From contig CM055607.1 of NCBI GenBank assembly GCA_029379385.1, forward strand, positions 11,284,001-11,348,000: a stretch of 64,000 nucleotides of DNA, given 5' to 3'. This document shows, one piece after another, positions 24,010-36,700 of this stretch (the stretch's first letter is position 1; each line of letters opens with the position of its first letter). The notes beneath the pieces are model-generated. The model did not search any database and was not told the DNA's origin. It saw nothing but the letters and a program-made list of their open reading frames with translations. A program made the position numbers and the translations under genes. The stretch is from Quillaja saponaria. Lineage: Eukaryota > Streptophyta > Magnoliopsida > Fabales > Quillajaceae.

Positions 24010-25023
24010 TTACGTTGGACAAGTTTTGGCCACAAACTCCTTCACGTGGGAAATGAATTGGGAAGAGTCGGGCAATTCCGGAAACAAGTAAAATCCATGG
24101 ATTGCGTTTGGATACTCGATTAGTTGCGCCTCCTTCCCGGATTTCCTTAACCACTCGTAGTACCTCCGCTGCCACTCCTGCATTGGGTCAAAGCCACTGA
24201 CAAAGATTAGAGTATCCGGATAATCCAGACCCGAGATATCTATCGCATTGGGTCCAGTTATGTTGACCGCCTGGTGGTCTCGGTCTGACCCGTCTGGTAA
24301 GAACACTTTCCAGAACCAATCAGTGTGATATAAAGACACAAATGGCACACCATCGAGTCGGATCTCGGACTCGGTTCGTTCCTCTCCTCCAAAAAAAGGC
24401 TGTATAGACAGCAAGCCAATAATCTTGACCACCCGGAATCCCTCCCTGTAAACCCGAACCGCCAAGTGGTGGATTATGTTCCCACCCGCGCTGTCGCCGG
24501 ACAAGAAGCACTTGGACACGTCCGCAATCTGTGGTAAAACGTCGTGATTTTCATCTAGGAACTTCAGGACATCAAACCCGTCGTCGAATTGGGAAGGGTA
24601 ACGATGTTCGGGACCGAGACGGTAGTTAACGGAGACGACGATGGCAGGAAGCTCACTTGCAAACCGTCGGCAAACGGCGTCATAGGCAAACGAAGCAGGG
24701 GACAAGAAGGCGAAACCACCGCCATGAAAGTAAATAACTACTGGGAGAGATGTGGAGGTTGTGGCTGTGGGTATGTAGAGACGGAACCAAAGCTTGCGGT
24801 TGGGGTCCACGATTATATCAGTCGACTTGATGCCATTAATGGGGCTTGGATTAGGCCCGGACTTTATGTCGAGGAAGTTAAAGAGACGGCGGTTGACGGT
24901 GCAATCAGAACGGCGAGATGCTTTTATAATTGTAGAAAGATAGAAAATTGAGAGCCGGGTTTTCCATGGAATGGTTGGCATTTGCATCCCAGATGATTTA
25001 AATTTCTCCATTGCTATTCTCAC
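24010..25023 (-). CDS. CXE18-like carboxylesterase (alpha/beta hydrolase), intronless
   Basis: A 337-residue alpha/beta-hydrolase of the plant CXE (GID1-like/hormone-sensitive lipase) group, closest to probable carboxylesterase 18. The oxyanion motif HGGG is at residues 100-103 and the nucleophile Ser178 in GDSAGG. The acid is probably Asp279 in SGFDPMQEW and the base His309 in AIHGFY. The full catalytic set is therefore present, and unlike GID1 receptors it keeps the catalytic His. No signal peptide is evident, so it is probably cytosolic. A second in-frame ATG at 25011 is an equally possible start. A dead paralogue lies about 8 kb away at 32902-38818 on the same strand, so this is the surviving member of a tandem pair. 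The natural substrate is unknown. Confidence 0.93.
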   Translation of the reverse strand: MRIAMEKFKSSGMQMPTIPWKTRLSIFYLSTIIKASRRSDCTVNRRLFNFLDIKSGPNPSPINGIKSTDIIVDPNRKLWFRLYIPTATTSTSLPVVIYFHGGGFAFLSPASFAYDAVCRRFASELPAIVVSVNYRLGPEHRYPSQFDDGFDVLKFLDENHDVLPQIADVSKCFLSGDSAGGNIIHHLAVRVYREGFRVVKIIGLLSIQPFFGGEERTESEIRLDGVPFVSLYHTDWFWKVFLPDGSDRDHQAVNITGPNAIDISGLDYPDTLIFVSGFDPMQEWQRRYYEWLRKSGKEAQLIEYPNAIHGFYLFPELPDSSQFISHVKEFVAKTCPT

Positions 25024-25786
25024 TGTGGATCTATTCGTTGAATAGACTGTAGCAGAAAGATGGATGACATGCTGTGAGATTATATGGTGTGTGAGTGTGT
25101 GTCGGCTGAGGCAAGTATGAGATCCGTTTTGATTACGGTGGGTGAATACTGAATTTCAAACTAGAATGGGCCTAGCCTTTGAGGGTCACATTGTTGGATT
25201 TGGATCATGTTCTAAATCCAGAGTTTAGAATCGTTCCTGTTATTTTTGACAAGTCTCGGATAGGTAGGGAAAGTAAACAATTCAAGCACGGTTTTTGTTT
25301 TGTTTTTGTTTTTTTCTTCTTTGTCGGCCTGGTTCAATTTGTAAAATCTGCGCAATAAATGACGGGAGAAAAGAAGCCATTTCTTTCTGTCCCCTTCTGG
25401 TTGGTAGCTGTTGGTACAATATTGAATTAGGCCTGTTAAGCCCACTTGTATTGTCTGAGGCCCATTAGGGCCTAGGCACCCCACTATTATACTTGGCCCA
25501 CTTAAGCCCAACAAGACCTATGCATAAAGATTTCCCTATAGATACACATTCCTCTCCTAAACTAGGAAGGCTGGCTATCTCACTCTCTAATGTGAGAATT
25601 CTCTCTATAACATGTTTCGTCCATCATCTAACCGTTAATACACTAACAGTCCATCCTTCAAGTACTTCCTTCTTGAACAAATGAACATCAAAGGAGGAGA
25701 ATTTCATAACGTTTCATAGGCCTACTTGCTTGTGGACCTTTTGTTGCCGTGAGCCTAGGCCAAATTCCTGAACTGGAAGTTTCATT
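25024..25786. other. Promoter-side spacer of the CXE gene
   Basis: This region lies between the intact carboxylesterase (whose promoter must be here, reading leftward) and the copia element. It has no coding signal. It includes GGCCCATTAGGGCC-type TGGGCC/GGCCCA motifs near 25460-25510, and a stretch that resembles a solo LTR, listed separately. Confidence 0.5.
25409..25648. repeat. Possible solo LTR
   Basis: The segment begins TGTTGGTACAATATTG and ends CACTAACA, so it has TG...CA ends with a TGTT/AACA inverted terminal pair and a length of 240 bp, all typical of small plant LTRs. The flanking bases (GTAGC and GTCCA) do not form a duplication. There is no second copy in the window, so it could also be an ordinary promoter region. 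Confidence 0.3.
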
Positions 25787-26252
25787 TGTTAGAAATTTTA
25801 TGTGTGGGCTGCCATTAATTGTATGGTTTTGTTTTAATAATAAAACGGGTTTAAGATTTGGTCCATTTGAGACATGCCGGTAAAAGGCCATATAATTTAT
25901 GTGATCATTTGGGATAGGGTTTAAGCATACTTCTTATCTGATTAGATGTGGATTGACAGTAAGTGTAGGCTGAGTGACTTTAGGAGTCTTTAATGGGAGG
26001 ACTCTTAGGGTTTTATCTGACATGAAATAGCTAGGTCATCTCTCTTCTCTATATATATGCATCTTGCTCCATTGAACGCTGCCATCAGAAAATACATAGA
26101 GTACGGAGAGGAAGACCTGACTGTGTGAGCAATTACTGAGGCGTGCTTGGCTGAGCTTCCAAATATCCATTGCTATGGCTCAATCACGTACGCAAACTTT
26201 ATTATTAATGTGTTCTAAATTCATGTATGAGATTCTGTATAAAATTATAAAA
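25787..26252 (+). repeat. 5' LTR of the copia element
   Basis: 466 bp, TGTTAGAAATTTTATG at the start and ATAAAATTATAAAA at the end (the terminal CA of the partner is mutated here). It contains a TATA-like TCTATATATATGC near 26050, the likely LTR promoter. About 93% identical to the 3' LTR. Confidence 0.92.
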
Positions 26253-27459
26253 TGTGGTATCAGAGCCTAATTTACATAGATTTAGAACCTTGAAATTAAT
26301 TAATTGATCTAAAATAATAGGGTTCATTTAAGTCAGATTCTTATACTCAAAAATCGAAACCTTAAATGTATGAAATTGAATTCCTAACATTAGGGGTTTT
26401 GTTCCTTTTCAAAATATCTTTAATTTGATATATTATTTGTATGATTTCATCAATTATAAGTTGAGAAATTTGGATTTTAAGATTCGATTTAGACATAAAA
26501 ATGAATATTAATGTTTGGATTAGAAAAGTTATGATTTCATGTTGTTTTGATCTATTATGATCATGGGTTTTACCTCTAGCATGTTTCTATACTCATTAGA
26601 AATTAATTGGATGTGTGAAATCACATAATTTTTAGAAATTAGAATTAAAATATTTTTGGGTTCAAGTTAGGGTTCATAATTTTTCAATTTAATTGATTGA
26701 CAATTTTTCTTGATATATAACATTAAATTATTAGAGGGTTTTTGTTAGAATACTAATTTAAAACAAAACTCATACAAATTTTTTGAGAAAAACCTTAAAA
26801 ATTGTGGATGAAAATCTCACTTTTCTGAAAACGGGTCAAAAAGATCCAAATATATACAGAACGGGTCAAGTTGACCCGGCTAGAGGTTGAAGAAGGTTCA
26901 ACCAGTCTTGAGCAAATCCCACTCGCGTCAATGGAGAGTGAGGTTCACCCTCGATCTTCCGGTAGTCTTTTCTTACCAAATTTTTTATGATATTTTTTAT
27001 TTGAATTTTTCAATTTTATGGTATGGTTATATTTGAAAAATTATATGCATAAATTATATTATTAGTATATACTATTATGTTATGTTTAAACTAATATAAT
27101 TGCACATATTTAAATGTTAAGGCATGTTGGATTTACATTTTTTATATGTTTTAAAACTAAAAACAGTAGGTACTCTTCCTAATTAGAGATAAATATTATC
27201 GTACTCTCATGTTTTTAAAACATGTGTTAGTAGAAACTTTTGTTTTGATTCAATTTTGTTTAAAGTTTGCAACATGCATTAAGTGATCATTTGAGATACT
27301 TTTGAATAGTATTTCAGTTAAGAGTGATAAATTGGAGTAATTAAATTTTCCCAGCTTGAAAAATCTTATAGGTTTATATAGGTGGTTGTCACCAAAGTGG
27401 TCTATCTGTATAGATTTGTGAGATTTTCGAAAGCTAAAGTACGGGATATTTCTTAAATT

Positions 27460-27900
27460 ATTGTATATAATTTCCTGCCCAAAGGGAGTTATTATATACT
27501 TTAATTTTGAAAATTACATGAAACATATGGTTTGGGGTATACAGGCCTAGAATGTTTATCTGCTCAAAGGGGATAGACTTTTTGAAAGCTAGGATACTCT
27601 AATTTAAGTTTCATGGGTTGATCATAAGATCATAATAGTATATTACATTCTCTGCCCAAAGGGGAGTTTGTAATGATGCACTTTGGATTCATGTAAAATA
27701 AATTCTTATTCTTGATCATTTAGTACTCATTTTGATTGACATATTGCATTCCTGGCCTAGAAGGTTTATCTGCGGATGGACTTTATGAAACCTGGGATGC
27801 TTTCGTGTTTTGGTTTCATAGGTTGAAGTGAGATCCTAATGGCATGTTGTATTCTCTGCCCAAAGGGGAGTTTGCAATGATGCGACTTGGAATCAAGAAG
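27460..27900 (+). repeat. Triplicated leader unit inside the copia element
   Basis: Three diverged copies of a roughly 190-bp unit contain TGCCCAAAGGGRAGTT and, about 90 bp later, GGCCTAGAANGTTTATCTGC. They start at about 27470, 27650 and 27855. They lie between the primer-binding site and the first recognisable coding remnant, where the packaging leader or gag would be. Confidence 0.7.
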
Positions 27901-30900
27901 AATAAGTTTTATTTTTGTTATTAATTACTCTAATTCTTTGGCAAGTTGCATTCTTTTATTTTGAATCATCACATTTGTTGTTAGCATTGATACTTAGAAA
28001 TAAGTTTTTAGAAAATGGGAGATATCTAATAGGTAAGCCTTATCCGCCTCAAAATGTCTATCTCTTAATACCTCATGAGTGATTTGTCTGAAACTGAGGG
28101 TGGCTTTTAAGTTTCTAAGTTCAAATGTAGATGTAGCAAGTTCCTTTAGGGTAAGTTAAAACATATTTACCAGTAAGAAAATCAAGATGCTGAAAGGCAT
28201 GGTAATGGTCAGAAATCTAATATGGGCAATTCTAAGTTTGTCATGAAAATGGACCTAATGTGCTTCTAATGAAGTTCGAGAGGTTATGTGAAGGCATATT
28301 GCCTTAAATTCATGTCTTGATTATAAAACCAAGAAATGTGTTTAAAAGGAACCTAAGCGTATTAAAGATAAAACCTTGAGTCTTGAATGATGTCCAAAAT
28401 GGATTCATTAGAGTAGTTTTTTTTATGACTCGAAAGTCATTTTAAACATATAGGTGGAATTCGATTTTAATTTCCTTACGGGACAAAATGGTCATTTTAT
28501 TTTTGATTTGGATAATTTTAAAGTTCAAAATTTTTGGTGAATGTGTTTAACTCCTCCAAAAGTAATACTTCTTATTTCAAGAAAATTTATTTCCAAAATA
28601 TTTCTAATTAAAGAAAAATCCTAGATATTTTAGCATAAATATCTAGGTCAAATTTAAGAGAAAGAGATAAAAATCTCATAAAAGATATTATTCCCTTTTA
28701 CTTATTTTGGAAACTTAAGGTTTTGGGTTGAGTGCATCAAAAGTAAATTGACCAAAATAATGAAAAATGAGAAAAATTATATTTCAAGTCTCTTAGAGAT
28801 TTTTCACACTGATTTTAGTGAATTTTATTCCACCGATTGGCACGAAAATATATATATATATATATTTTTAGTCACTTTCCTTGATAACTTTTCCCGTTTT
28901 GGTTTTTATACTTGATTAAGTAAAATTCTGATTGTTTTGAAAATTTTAAAATTTTCAAAATTGAAGTTGAAATACAATTGGGAAAAGTTATTAAAACTTT
29001 AAGATCTGATCGTGGTGGTAGTATTATGGCAAACATGATGTTGATAGACATGAGATTGTTTGGTAGGTACATACTACAGTGTGAGTTTTTAACCTATTAT
29101 ACCATGCTTGGTAGCCTTGAACAAGTGTTGTGGCCAGTAAATCAAGGTTTAAGGACATGATTAGAAATATTATGAATATGTCAAACTTCTCTGAATACTT
29201 TTCGGGTAAAATCCCTAAATAATTGGGTTAACAGTAAATCAAGGTTTAAAACACCTTTTTAACTTGTAGGCTGGGAGAAAATCTATATTGAACATTTTTC
29301 GTGTCTAAGGTTGTCAAACTGAAATAAAATTATATAACACAAATGAGAAGAAAATCGTTATATTTTCTACTCACTGTTGCTTTACTAGTTATCTAAATCA
29401 TTTTAAGGGATATATGTTCTATCCACGCTTGAAACCAAGATAGTAGTATCTCACACTGCTAAATTCTTAGAATTTGATTTGTTGAGTTGAAAAGGTTTTC
29501 AACTACTTGTAAAGAAAAAAAATAAAATTTGTCATATTTCACATATATATCTTGTCACTAACTACATCACGTAACATGTGGTGAGAATAGATGATGAGGG
29601 AAGTTAAGAATAATTGAAAATGCATCACCTATTCTAGTAAAATTTGTCGCCTTTGTTTTTGGTGTAGCTCCTTAACATTTGAATATAGTTGCACAAGCAC
29701 TTGTTTCCTTAACATTTAGTGTATGAGAGTTGGTTGAACTTCCGTGATTTTCTGTACTCATTGGGTGCAAGTGAATTTGTAAGATTAAGAATAATTCAAA
29801 TCAGGAGATTGAGTGTTTCAAAGTAAAGCTTGTAATTAAAGGTTTTTCACTCAAAAGAATGTGTCATTTTAGCGAGACTTTTTCTACTGTCTCAACTAAA
29901 ATAATAATATAATAAATAAATAAATAAAATTCTTTTGGGTGATCATGACCTTAGTGACTCATTTATCAACCTTGAGTTACTTCAGATGGATGTGAAAACA
30001 TCTATCTTGAATGGAAATCTTATAAAATATGATTACATAGTGAAGGTTTCAAATAGAATAAAGGTAATAATATTATTTGTATGTTTAACAAATCAATCAA
30101 ATAGTCTCCAATAAGCATTTAGATAATGGTTATTGAAATTTTGATGAGGTAGTCACTTCTTTTAGTTATGTTAAGAATAAGGTTGATAAATAAATATACA
30201 CTAAGGTCAGTGGGAGATAGTTTATCATATTGATTTAGTAACACTGATTTAATGAATATATCTTAAAGTCAGTGGGAGCAAGTTTATCATATCCTGATAA
30301 TGGTCAATGATATCTTGCTTGTTATCAATAGTGATATTAACTTATTTTGTGAGACAAAGTTGATGTTGTCTAAGCCTTGGGCATGAAGGATATTAGGGAA
30401 ACATCTTTTGTTTTTGGTGTTGAGATACACCAGATTAGATCTCACCCTTGTTAGGTTTTCTCTAGTAAACCTATATTGATATATGTTGTATAAGTTCAAT
30501 ATATATAAATGCAAGACTGGGGATGTACCAGTTGTCAAGGGTGATAGATTTAGCTTGGATCAGTGTCCCGTTAATGATTTTCAGAGGGAGTTCATAAAGA
30601 ATGTACCTTATGCTAGTGCAGTTGGAAGCTTGTTGTATGCTCAGGTTTGCACCTGACTTGACATTACTTTTGCAGTGGGAGTTCTTGGTAGATATCAATC
30701 AAACCCAGGTCTAGAACATTGGATTGCTACGAAGAAAGTTATGAGGTATTTGCAGAGGACCAAGGATTTTATGCTAGTGTATAGAAAGGTTGATCACCTT
30801 GAGTTGATTGGTTACTCTGATTCTGACTTTGCTGGTTGCAAGGATGATCTGAAATCCACATAAGGATACATTTTTATGTTAGCTAGGGGGAGCTGTATCT

Positions 30901-31977
30901 TGAAAAAGTTCTAAACAGACAATCACTGCTTCTTCTACTATGCAAGCCGAGTTCGTTACTTGTTATGGAGCATCAACACAGGGTATATGGTTGAAGAACA
31001 TGATAGCCTGTCTTGGTGTGGTTGATTCGATCTCTAGACCTCTTAAAATTTACTGTGACAACAGTTCTGCTGTATTCTTTTCAAAGAATAACAAGAACTC
31101 TAGTGCATCGAAAGCTATAGATATTAAGTATCTAGCTACCATGGATTTAGTGAAAAAGGGAGACATTGTGTTTGAATATATTGAAACAGAAAAAATGTTA
31201 GCAGATTCCTTTAACCAAAGGACTTAGGACTGGGGTTTTCAAAAGTCACGTTGATAACATAAGTATTGTGGAGTCCTTTGATGTTTTTGGTTAGTGAGAG
31301 TTTGCGTTAGTTTTATTCAAACTAGCTAGCATATTATATGCTATTTTATGTTTGTTTACATCCTTGTTGGATGGTATGTTTTATTAATGAAGATAATAGT
31401 TATTTTCATTATGATATGATTAATATTGAATGTGCACATATGGTTATTTATGACATGTCATTGCATTAAAATCTTAAGACTTTGTGTCTGTCTTAAGTAT
31501 GACGGTTTTGTCAATTTAGAGGTATATCTCAAATGACACTAATTGGACTAATTGGATATCTTGAGATGATTGTTTAGACATACAAGCTTAAAATTAAGCT
31601 TAAGTGATTTCTACTGCTTTGGAAAGCATTCAGTTTTAATGAAATCACTTGGAGAACCGACAATGAAAATAGCATATGTTGATCACATTTAGATACTATT
31701 TTTCTTGCCACACTACCACATCTAGATCCATTGCAGATTAGGTTGTTGGCATTTGTAACCATGGATTGGTCTTTTATCGTTTAAGTGACACAATGATTGC
31801 CATGATTCGGTGTTAATAACTTAATTGGGCTGGATTGTTTGAAGTGCGTCTCAGGACTTAAATTTTTTTTAAAAATTGTGGCCACATAAAAGTTACACAT
31901 TGTCCGATAGTCGTTTTCTAAAAATATGTTTTTCAAAATTTTTAAAACTACAATTAATGATTGCCCAAGTGGGAGAA

Positions 31978-32443
31978 TGTGTGAAATTCCATGTGTGGGC
32001 TGCCATTAATTATATGGTTTTGTTTTAACAATAAAACAAGCTTAAGGTTTGGTCCATTTGAGACATGCTGGTAAAAGCCCATATAATTTATGTGATCATT
32101 TGGGATAGGGCTTAAGCACACTTCTTATCTGATTAGATGTGGATTGGCAGTAAGTGTGAGCTGAGTGACTTTAGGAGTCTTTAATGGGAGGACTCTTTGG
32201 GTTTTATCTGACATAAAATAGCTAGGTCCACTCTCCTCTCTATATATATGCATCTTGCCTCATTGAAAGCTTCCATCAGAAAATACATAGAGTACGGAGA
32301 GGAAGACCTGGCTGTGTGAGCAATTACTGAGGCGTGCTTGGCTGAGATTCCAAATATCCACTGCTATGACTCAATCACGTATGCAAACTTTATTATTAAT
32401 GTGTTCTAAATTCATGTATGAGATCCTGTATAAAATTATAACA
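31978..32443 (+). repeat. 3' LTR of the copia element
   Basis: 466 bp, starting TGTGTGAAATTCCATG and ending AATTATAACA, preceded by the purine-rich AAGTGGGAGAA. Followed directly by the TCATT duplication. Confidence 0.92.
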
Positions 32444-32901
32444 TCATTGCCTAGATTGCTAGCCTTTTTAGGTTCACCTGTTTCCACCATCACACTTTTC
32501 ATTGAAAAAAGTAGGGGGCCAATGCACACGGATCTCACCATGACTACTAGAAATTGAAGCAAAACTATAAAGAAGCGTATCAAATATCATTGATATGTTT
32601 TCGAGCTTTTGCTTCTGAAGACCCAAAAATAGTATATGAACCTTTGTATTTTGAAAATGAATCTCTTTCAAAATAATGAAAAAGAAAATTCAAAATTGTT
32701 TCTTGATTTGGTTGTTGTTACTATTTTGATCATCAGTATCATGAGATAAATGCTGATTTTTTCACTATGGTTAATTTAGGAGGAAACTGTTAGGTGGCAT
32801 TGTTTCTTTGTTGAATTGGCAATTGTGTAGTTGATCCTTCAAGTGCATTGTTTCTTGTGAAATCAAGTTACTCCTAGTGACCTTACAAAAGGAAATCACA
32901 C
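32444..32901. other. Spacer between copia element and CXE pseudogene
   Basis: About 450 bases with no coding or structural signal. It probably represents the ancestral 3' flank of the second carboxylesterase copy together with the right flank of the copia insertion. Confidence 0.5.
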
Positions 32902-33434
32902 TCACTTGGCCACAAAGTCTGTCACTTGGGAAATTAGCTGAGAGGACTCGGGCATATCTGGAAACACATAAAATGCGTGGATCATGTTTGGATACTAGAT
33001 TTGCTCCGCTTCCTTCCTGGATTTTCTTAACCACTCATAGTATCTCCTTTGCCAGTCTTGCAACGGGTCAAAGCCACCAAAAAATACAAGTGTATTTGGA
33101 TAGTCTAGACCTAAAATATCTATGGCATTGGGTCTCCCGAACCACGACATGGTAGGCCAGGTTCGCACCAGCGCTATCTTCGGCCAAGAAGCACTTAGAC
33201 AAGTCAGCAATCTGGGGTAACACATCGCGATTTTCATCAAGGAACTTAAGGACATTGAAACCGTTGTCAAATTGGGAAGGGTAACAGAATTCAGGGCACA
33301 GACGGTAGTTAACGGATATGACAATAGCGGGAAGCCTACGGGAAAACCGTCGGCAAACAGAGTCGTATGCGAACGAAGCAGGGGACAAGTAGGTGAAACC
33401 ACCGTCGTGTAGGAAAACAACGACAGGAAGAGAT

Positions 33435-33728
33435 TGATAGAAATTAAATAACTAAGAGGGGTATAATGGTAATATCATGTGAGAGTGACATCTTTGTAAT
33501 TCAGTTATCTGTTTGTTTTCTTTACCAATTCTGGCAGTCAGTTATCTAGACTGGATAACCAATTCACCACCAGCGAGAAGCCTTCATTTGGGTTTGCTGT
33601 ATACAGTTTGTTATGCTGATTTTTGGAATGATAATTTCTCTCTAGTTTTTCTTCCCCTTCTCTCTCTTTTCTCTCTAGAACTCTCTGTAATTCTCTTGTA
33701 ATCCTTCCTTGAATTTTAGTTGCTATCA
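33435..33728 (+). repeat. 5' LTR of the gypsy element
   Basis: 294 bp, TGATAGAAATTAAATAAC to TTAGTTGCTATCA: the terminal TGATAG and CTATCA form a perfect inverted pair. It differs from the 3' LTR at 13 substitutions and one 4-bp indel (TTCC). Confidence 0.95.
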
Positions 33729-36700
33729 ACTAGTATCAGAGCCCTGGTCCTGGCCATCATTATCTTTCACTCCCATTTCAATCAAATCTAGAAAAAATGG
33801 TGAATCAAGTTGTTCAAACCTAGCAATTAACCAACCAAGAAAAAGAGAATCAATGATTGGAAGCCATGATTCGGAGCTTGGATGGAAGAATGACCTTCAT
33901 GGAAGTGCAAATGGCAGTTGACTTTAGGAAATACGTGAACTGATATCCCATAGTCGTGGATCTGCAGAATCTCACACTGAATCATCAAAGGAAGGTAATA
34001 TACGTAGAACCCACAATAATATGAATGAGGAATACAATTTGTTCTCGAGGTTGCCTCGGGTTGATCTTCCTAAGTTTAATGGTAAAAGGTTTTCTCATTG
34101 GAAATATAAGATTGAACAATTTTTTGATGTGGATAATACCCCTGAATCTGCCAAGGTGAAGCTGGCATCTATTAACTTGGAAGGCAGAGCCCTACAATGG
34201 CATAAAGCTTATATGTCTTCAATGACAGGGATTATGGTGTACTGGGGAAGGTATATTGGGGATATGTCAATGAGATTTGGATAGGAGGAAGAGGGAGATC
34301 CCTTGGGTAGATTATCTAAACTCAAACAGACAGGGAGTGTCTAGGAGTACCAAGCAGAATTTAAAGGTCTACTTAACCAAGTATCACTACTTGAGAGTCA
34401 AACCATAAGCCTATTCCTGAGTGGGCTGAAATCTGAGCTTGAAAGTACTGTAAGATGCTTTGAACCAAAAATACTCATCAAGACCATGAGCATAGCCAAA
34501 TTCCAGGAAAATGCCTATCAAACACCAGACCTACAAACTCAAACGAGTACCAAACCCCAAGCCACCTTGAAAACTATAAAAAGCTTAACAATGGGAAGAG
34601 AAAAGGAGTAAGGGTTTATGTTACAGATGTGATGAGAAGTTCTCACCTGGACATAAGTGTAAACAAGCACAACTGTTCCAGATTTTGATACTGAAAAAGT
34701 GGAAAATGAAGACATAGAAATGGACCTCATTGATCTTACTGAAGAGGTGACTATACAGGAGGGACCTTACACTGAAAAAGGGAAATGAGCATTGATAAAT
34801 GACCCTATGGTGTCATTGCATGCTTGTCTTTGGTACATCTGACCACAAGACCATGAAACTAGCAGGGTTTATTAAGAAACAAAGGGTGATAATGCTTCTA
34901 GACATAGGGAGCACTCATAACTTCATCAATTTGGCAGTTGCTTAGAAGGTTAGGATGTAAACAACAGCCCATGAGCAAATTGGAGGTGACTATGGCTAAT
35001 GGTACTACCATTTGCTCTCAAACCAGGTGCTTAGGATTGAAATGGGTGGTACAAGGCGAGGAGTTTATAGATGATTTCATTGCCATGCCCTTGGGAGGCT
35101 GTGATATGGTACTAGGCATGCAGTGGTTCTATCCACAAAGTAAAATACTATGGGATTACAACAAGAGGCAATTATAATTTCAGAAAAGTAATAAGATAAT
35201 GATCTTGCAAGCTTTGCAAGAGCAACCAGGGGTATTGATAAGGGGTAAACAACTGTCTAAACTAATTGGGGGTCCTCAAGTGCTGCTAGCTCAAGTGGGG
35301 GTTTGTCCAGACTCTCTATTCAATAAAGGAAAATTGGCTGAAATTTACCAAATGGCTACAGTATTAGTACAAGCACCACTAACTGAACAGCAGCTGCAAT
35401 AACTAAACATGTTATTACAGGAGTACAGTGGTTTGTTTGAAGAACCAACTGAATTGCCACCCAAAAGATCCCATGATCATAAGATCCATCTCCAAGATGA
35501 AACACAAGCTGTCCGGATCAGACCTTACAGGTATCCAGTGATACAGAAAGATGAAATAGAAAAACAGATTGGGAAAATGCTGAAATCTAGAGTTATAAGG
35601 AACAATACAAGTTCTTTCTCTTCTCCTATTGTCATGGTGAGAAAGAAATATGGAAGTTGGAGACTTTGTGTTGATTATAGGCAACTAAATCAACTTATCA
35701 TTAAAGATAAGTTCCCTATTCCCTTGGTAGAAGAGCTTTTAGATGAGTTACATGGGGCAACTTATTTTACAAAGCTGGATTTAAGATCAGGATACCACCA
35801 AATCATAATGCATGAACCTGATATACACAAAACAGTCTTTAGATCACACAATGGTCACTATGAGTTTCTTGTAATGCCTTTTGGCCCCACAAATGCACCC
35901 TCCACCTTCCAAAGCTTAATGAATGAGGTATTCAGACCACATCTGAGGAGGTTCATCCTAGTATTTTTTAATGACATTCTAGGTTTACAGCTCTGATTGG
36001 GACTGTCACTTGATACACTTAAAAACCACATTCCAACTGCTAAAGAAAAACCAGCTGCTGGTCAATAAGAGTAAATGCTCTTTTAGGGCAAGCCAAGTGG
36101 AATACTTGGGTCATATTATCTTTTATAATGGTGTGGCTGCTGATGAGAGTAAACTTCAATGCATAAAAAACTGGCCACTGCCTAATACTGTCAGAGAACT
36201 CAGGGGGTTCTTAGGGCTTACTGGGTATTATAGAAGGTTTATTCAAGACTATAGGGGTATTGCAAAACCTCTAACTAGTCTACTTTGCAAAGAAAATTTC
36301 AGTTGGACTCCACAAGCCCAATCAGCTTTCAATACTCTAAAACAGGCCATGTGCAATGCACCTGTATTAGCCATGCCTAATTTCAGCCAAACATTTCATG
36401 TAGAAACTGATGCCTCAAATACTGGCATTGGGGCTGTGTTAGGGCAGAATGGCAGACATATTGCTTTCATAAGCAAGACACTCTCTCCTAAACAACAAAC
36501 ATTGTCTGCATATGAAAAAGAGATTCTGGCAATCATCTTTGCAGTGAGGAAATGGGCTACATACTTAGCAGGTAGACACTTCATTATTAAAACCGATCAT
36601 CAAAGCTTAAAGTACCTACTGGAGAACAAGATTGCAACACCCGCTCAACAAGATTGGTTAACAAAAATGATGGGATTTGACTATGAAGTTAGGTACATAA

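Larger units (their letters stand above)
25787..32443 (+). mobile_element. Ty1/copia LTR retrotransposon, decayed
   Basis: The 5' LTR is 25787-26252 and the 3' LTR 31978-32443, both 466 bp. A perfect TCATT target duplication flanks them (25782-25786 and 32444-32448). A primer-binding site TGGTATCAGAGC (initiator tRNA-Met type) follows the 5' LTR at 26255, and a purine tract GTGGGAGAA precedes the 3' LTR. Remnants in copia order: integrase (LRSDRGG, about 28995), reverse transcriptase (DVKTSILNGN, about 29990; YVNDI-like catalytic box, about 30300), then RNase H (SDSDFAGC, 30810; YCDNSSAVF, 31055). Many stops and frameshifts interrupt these, and gag and most of integrase are not recognisable. 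The LTRs differ at about 33 of 466 positions. The order integrase-RT-RNase H identifies copia. Confidence 0.93.
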
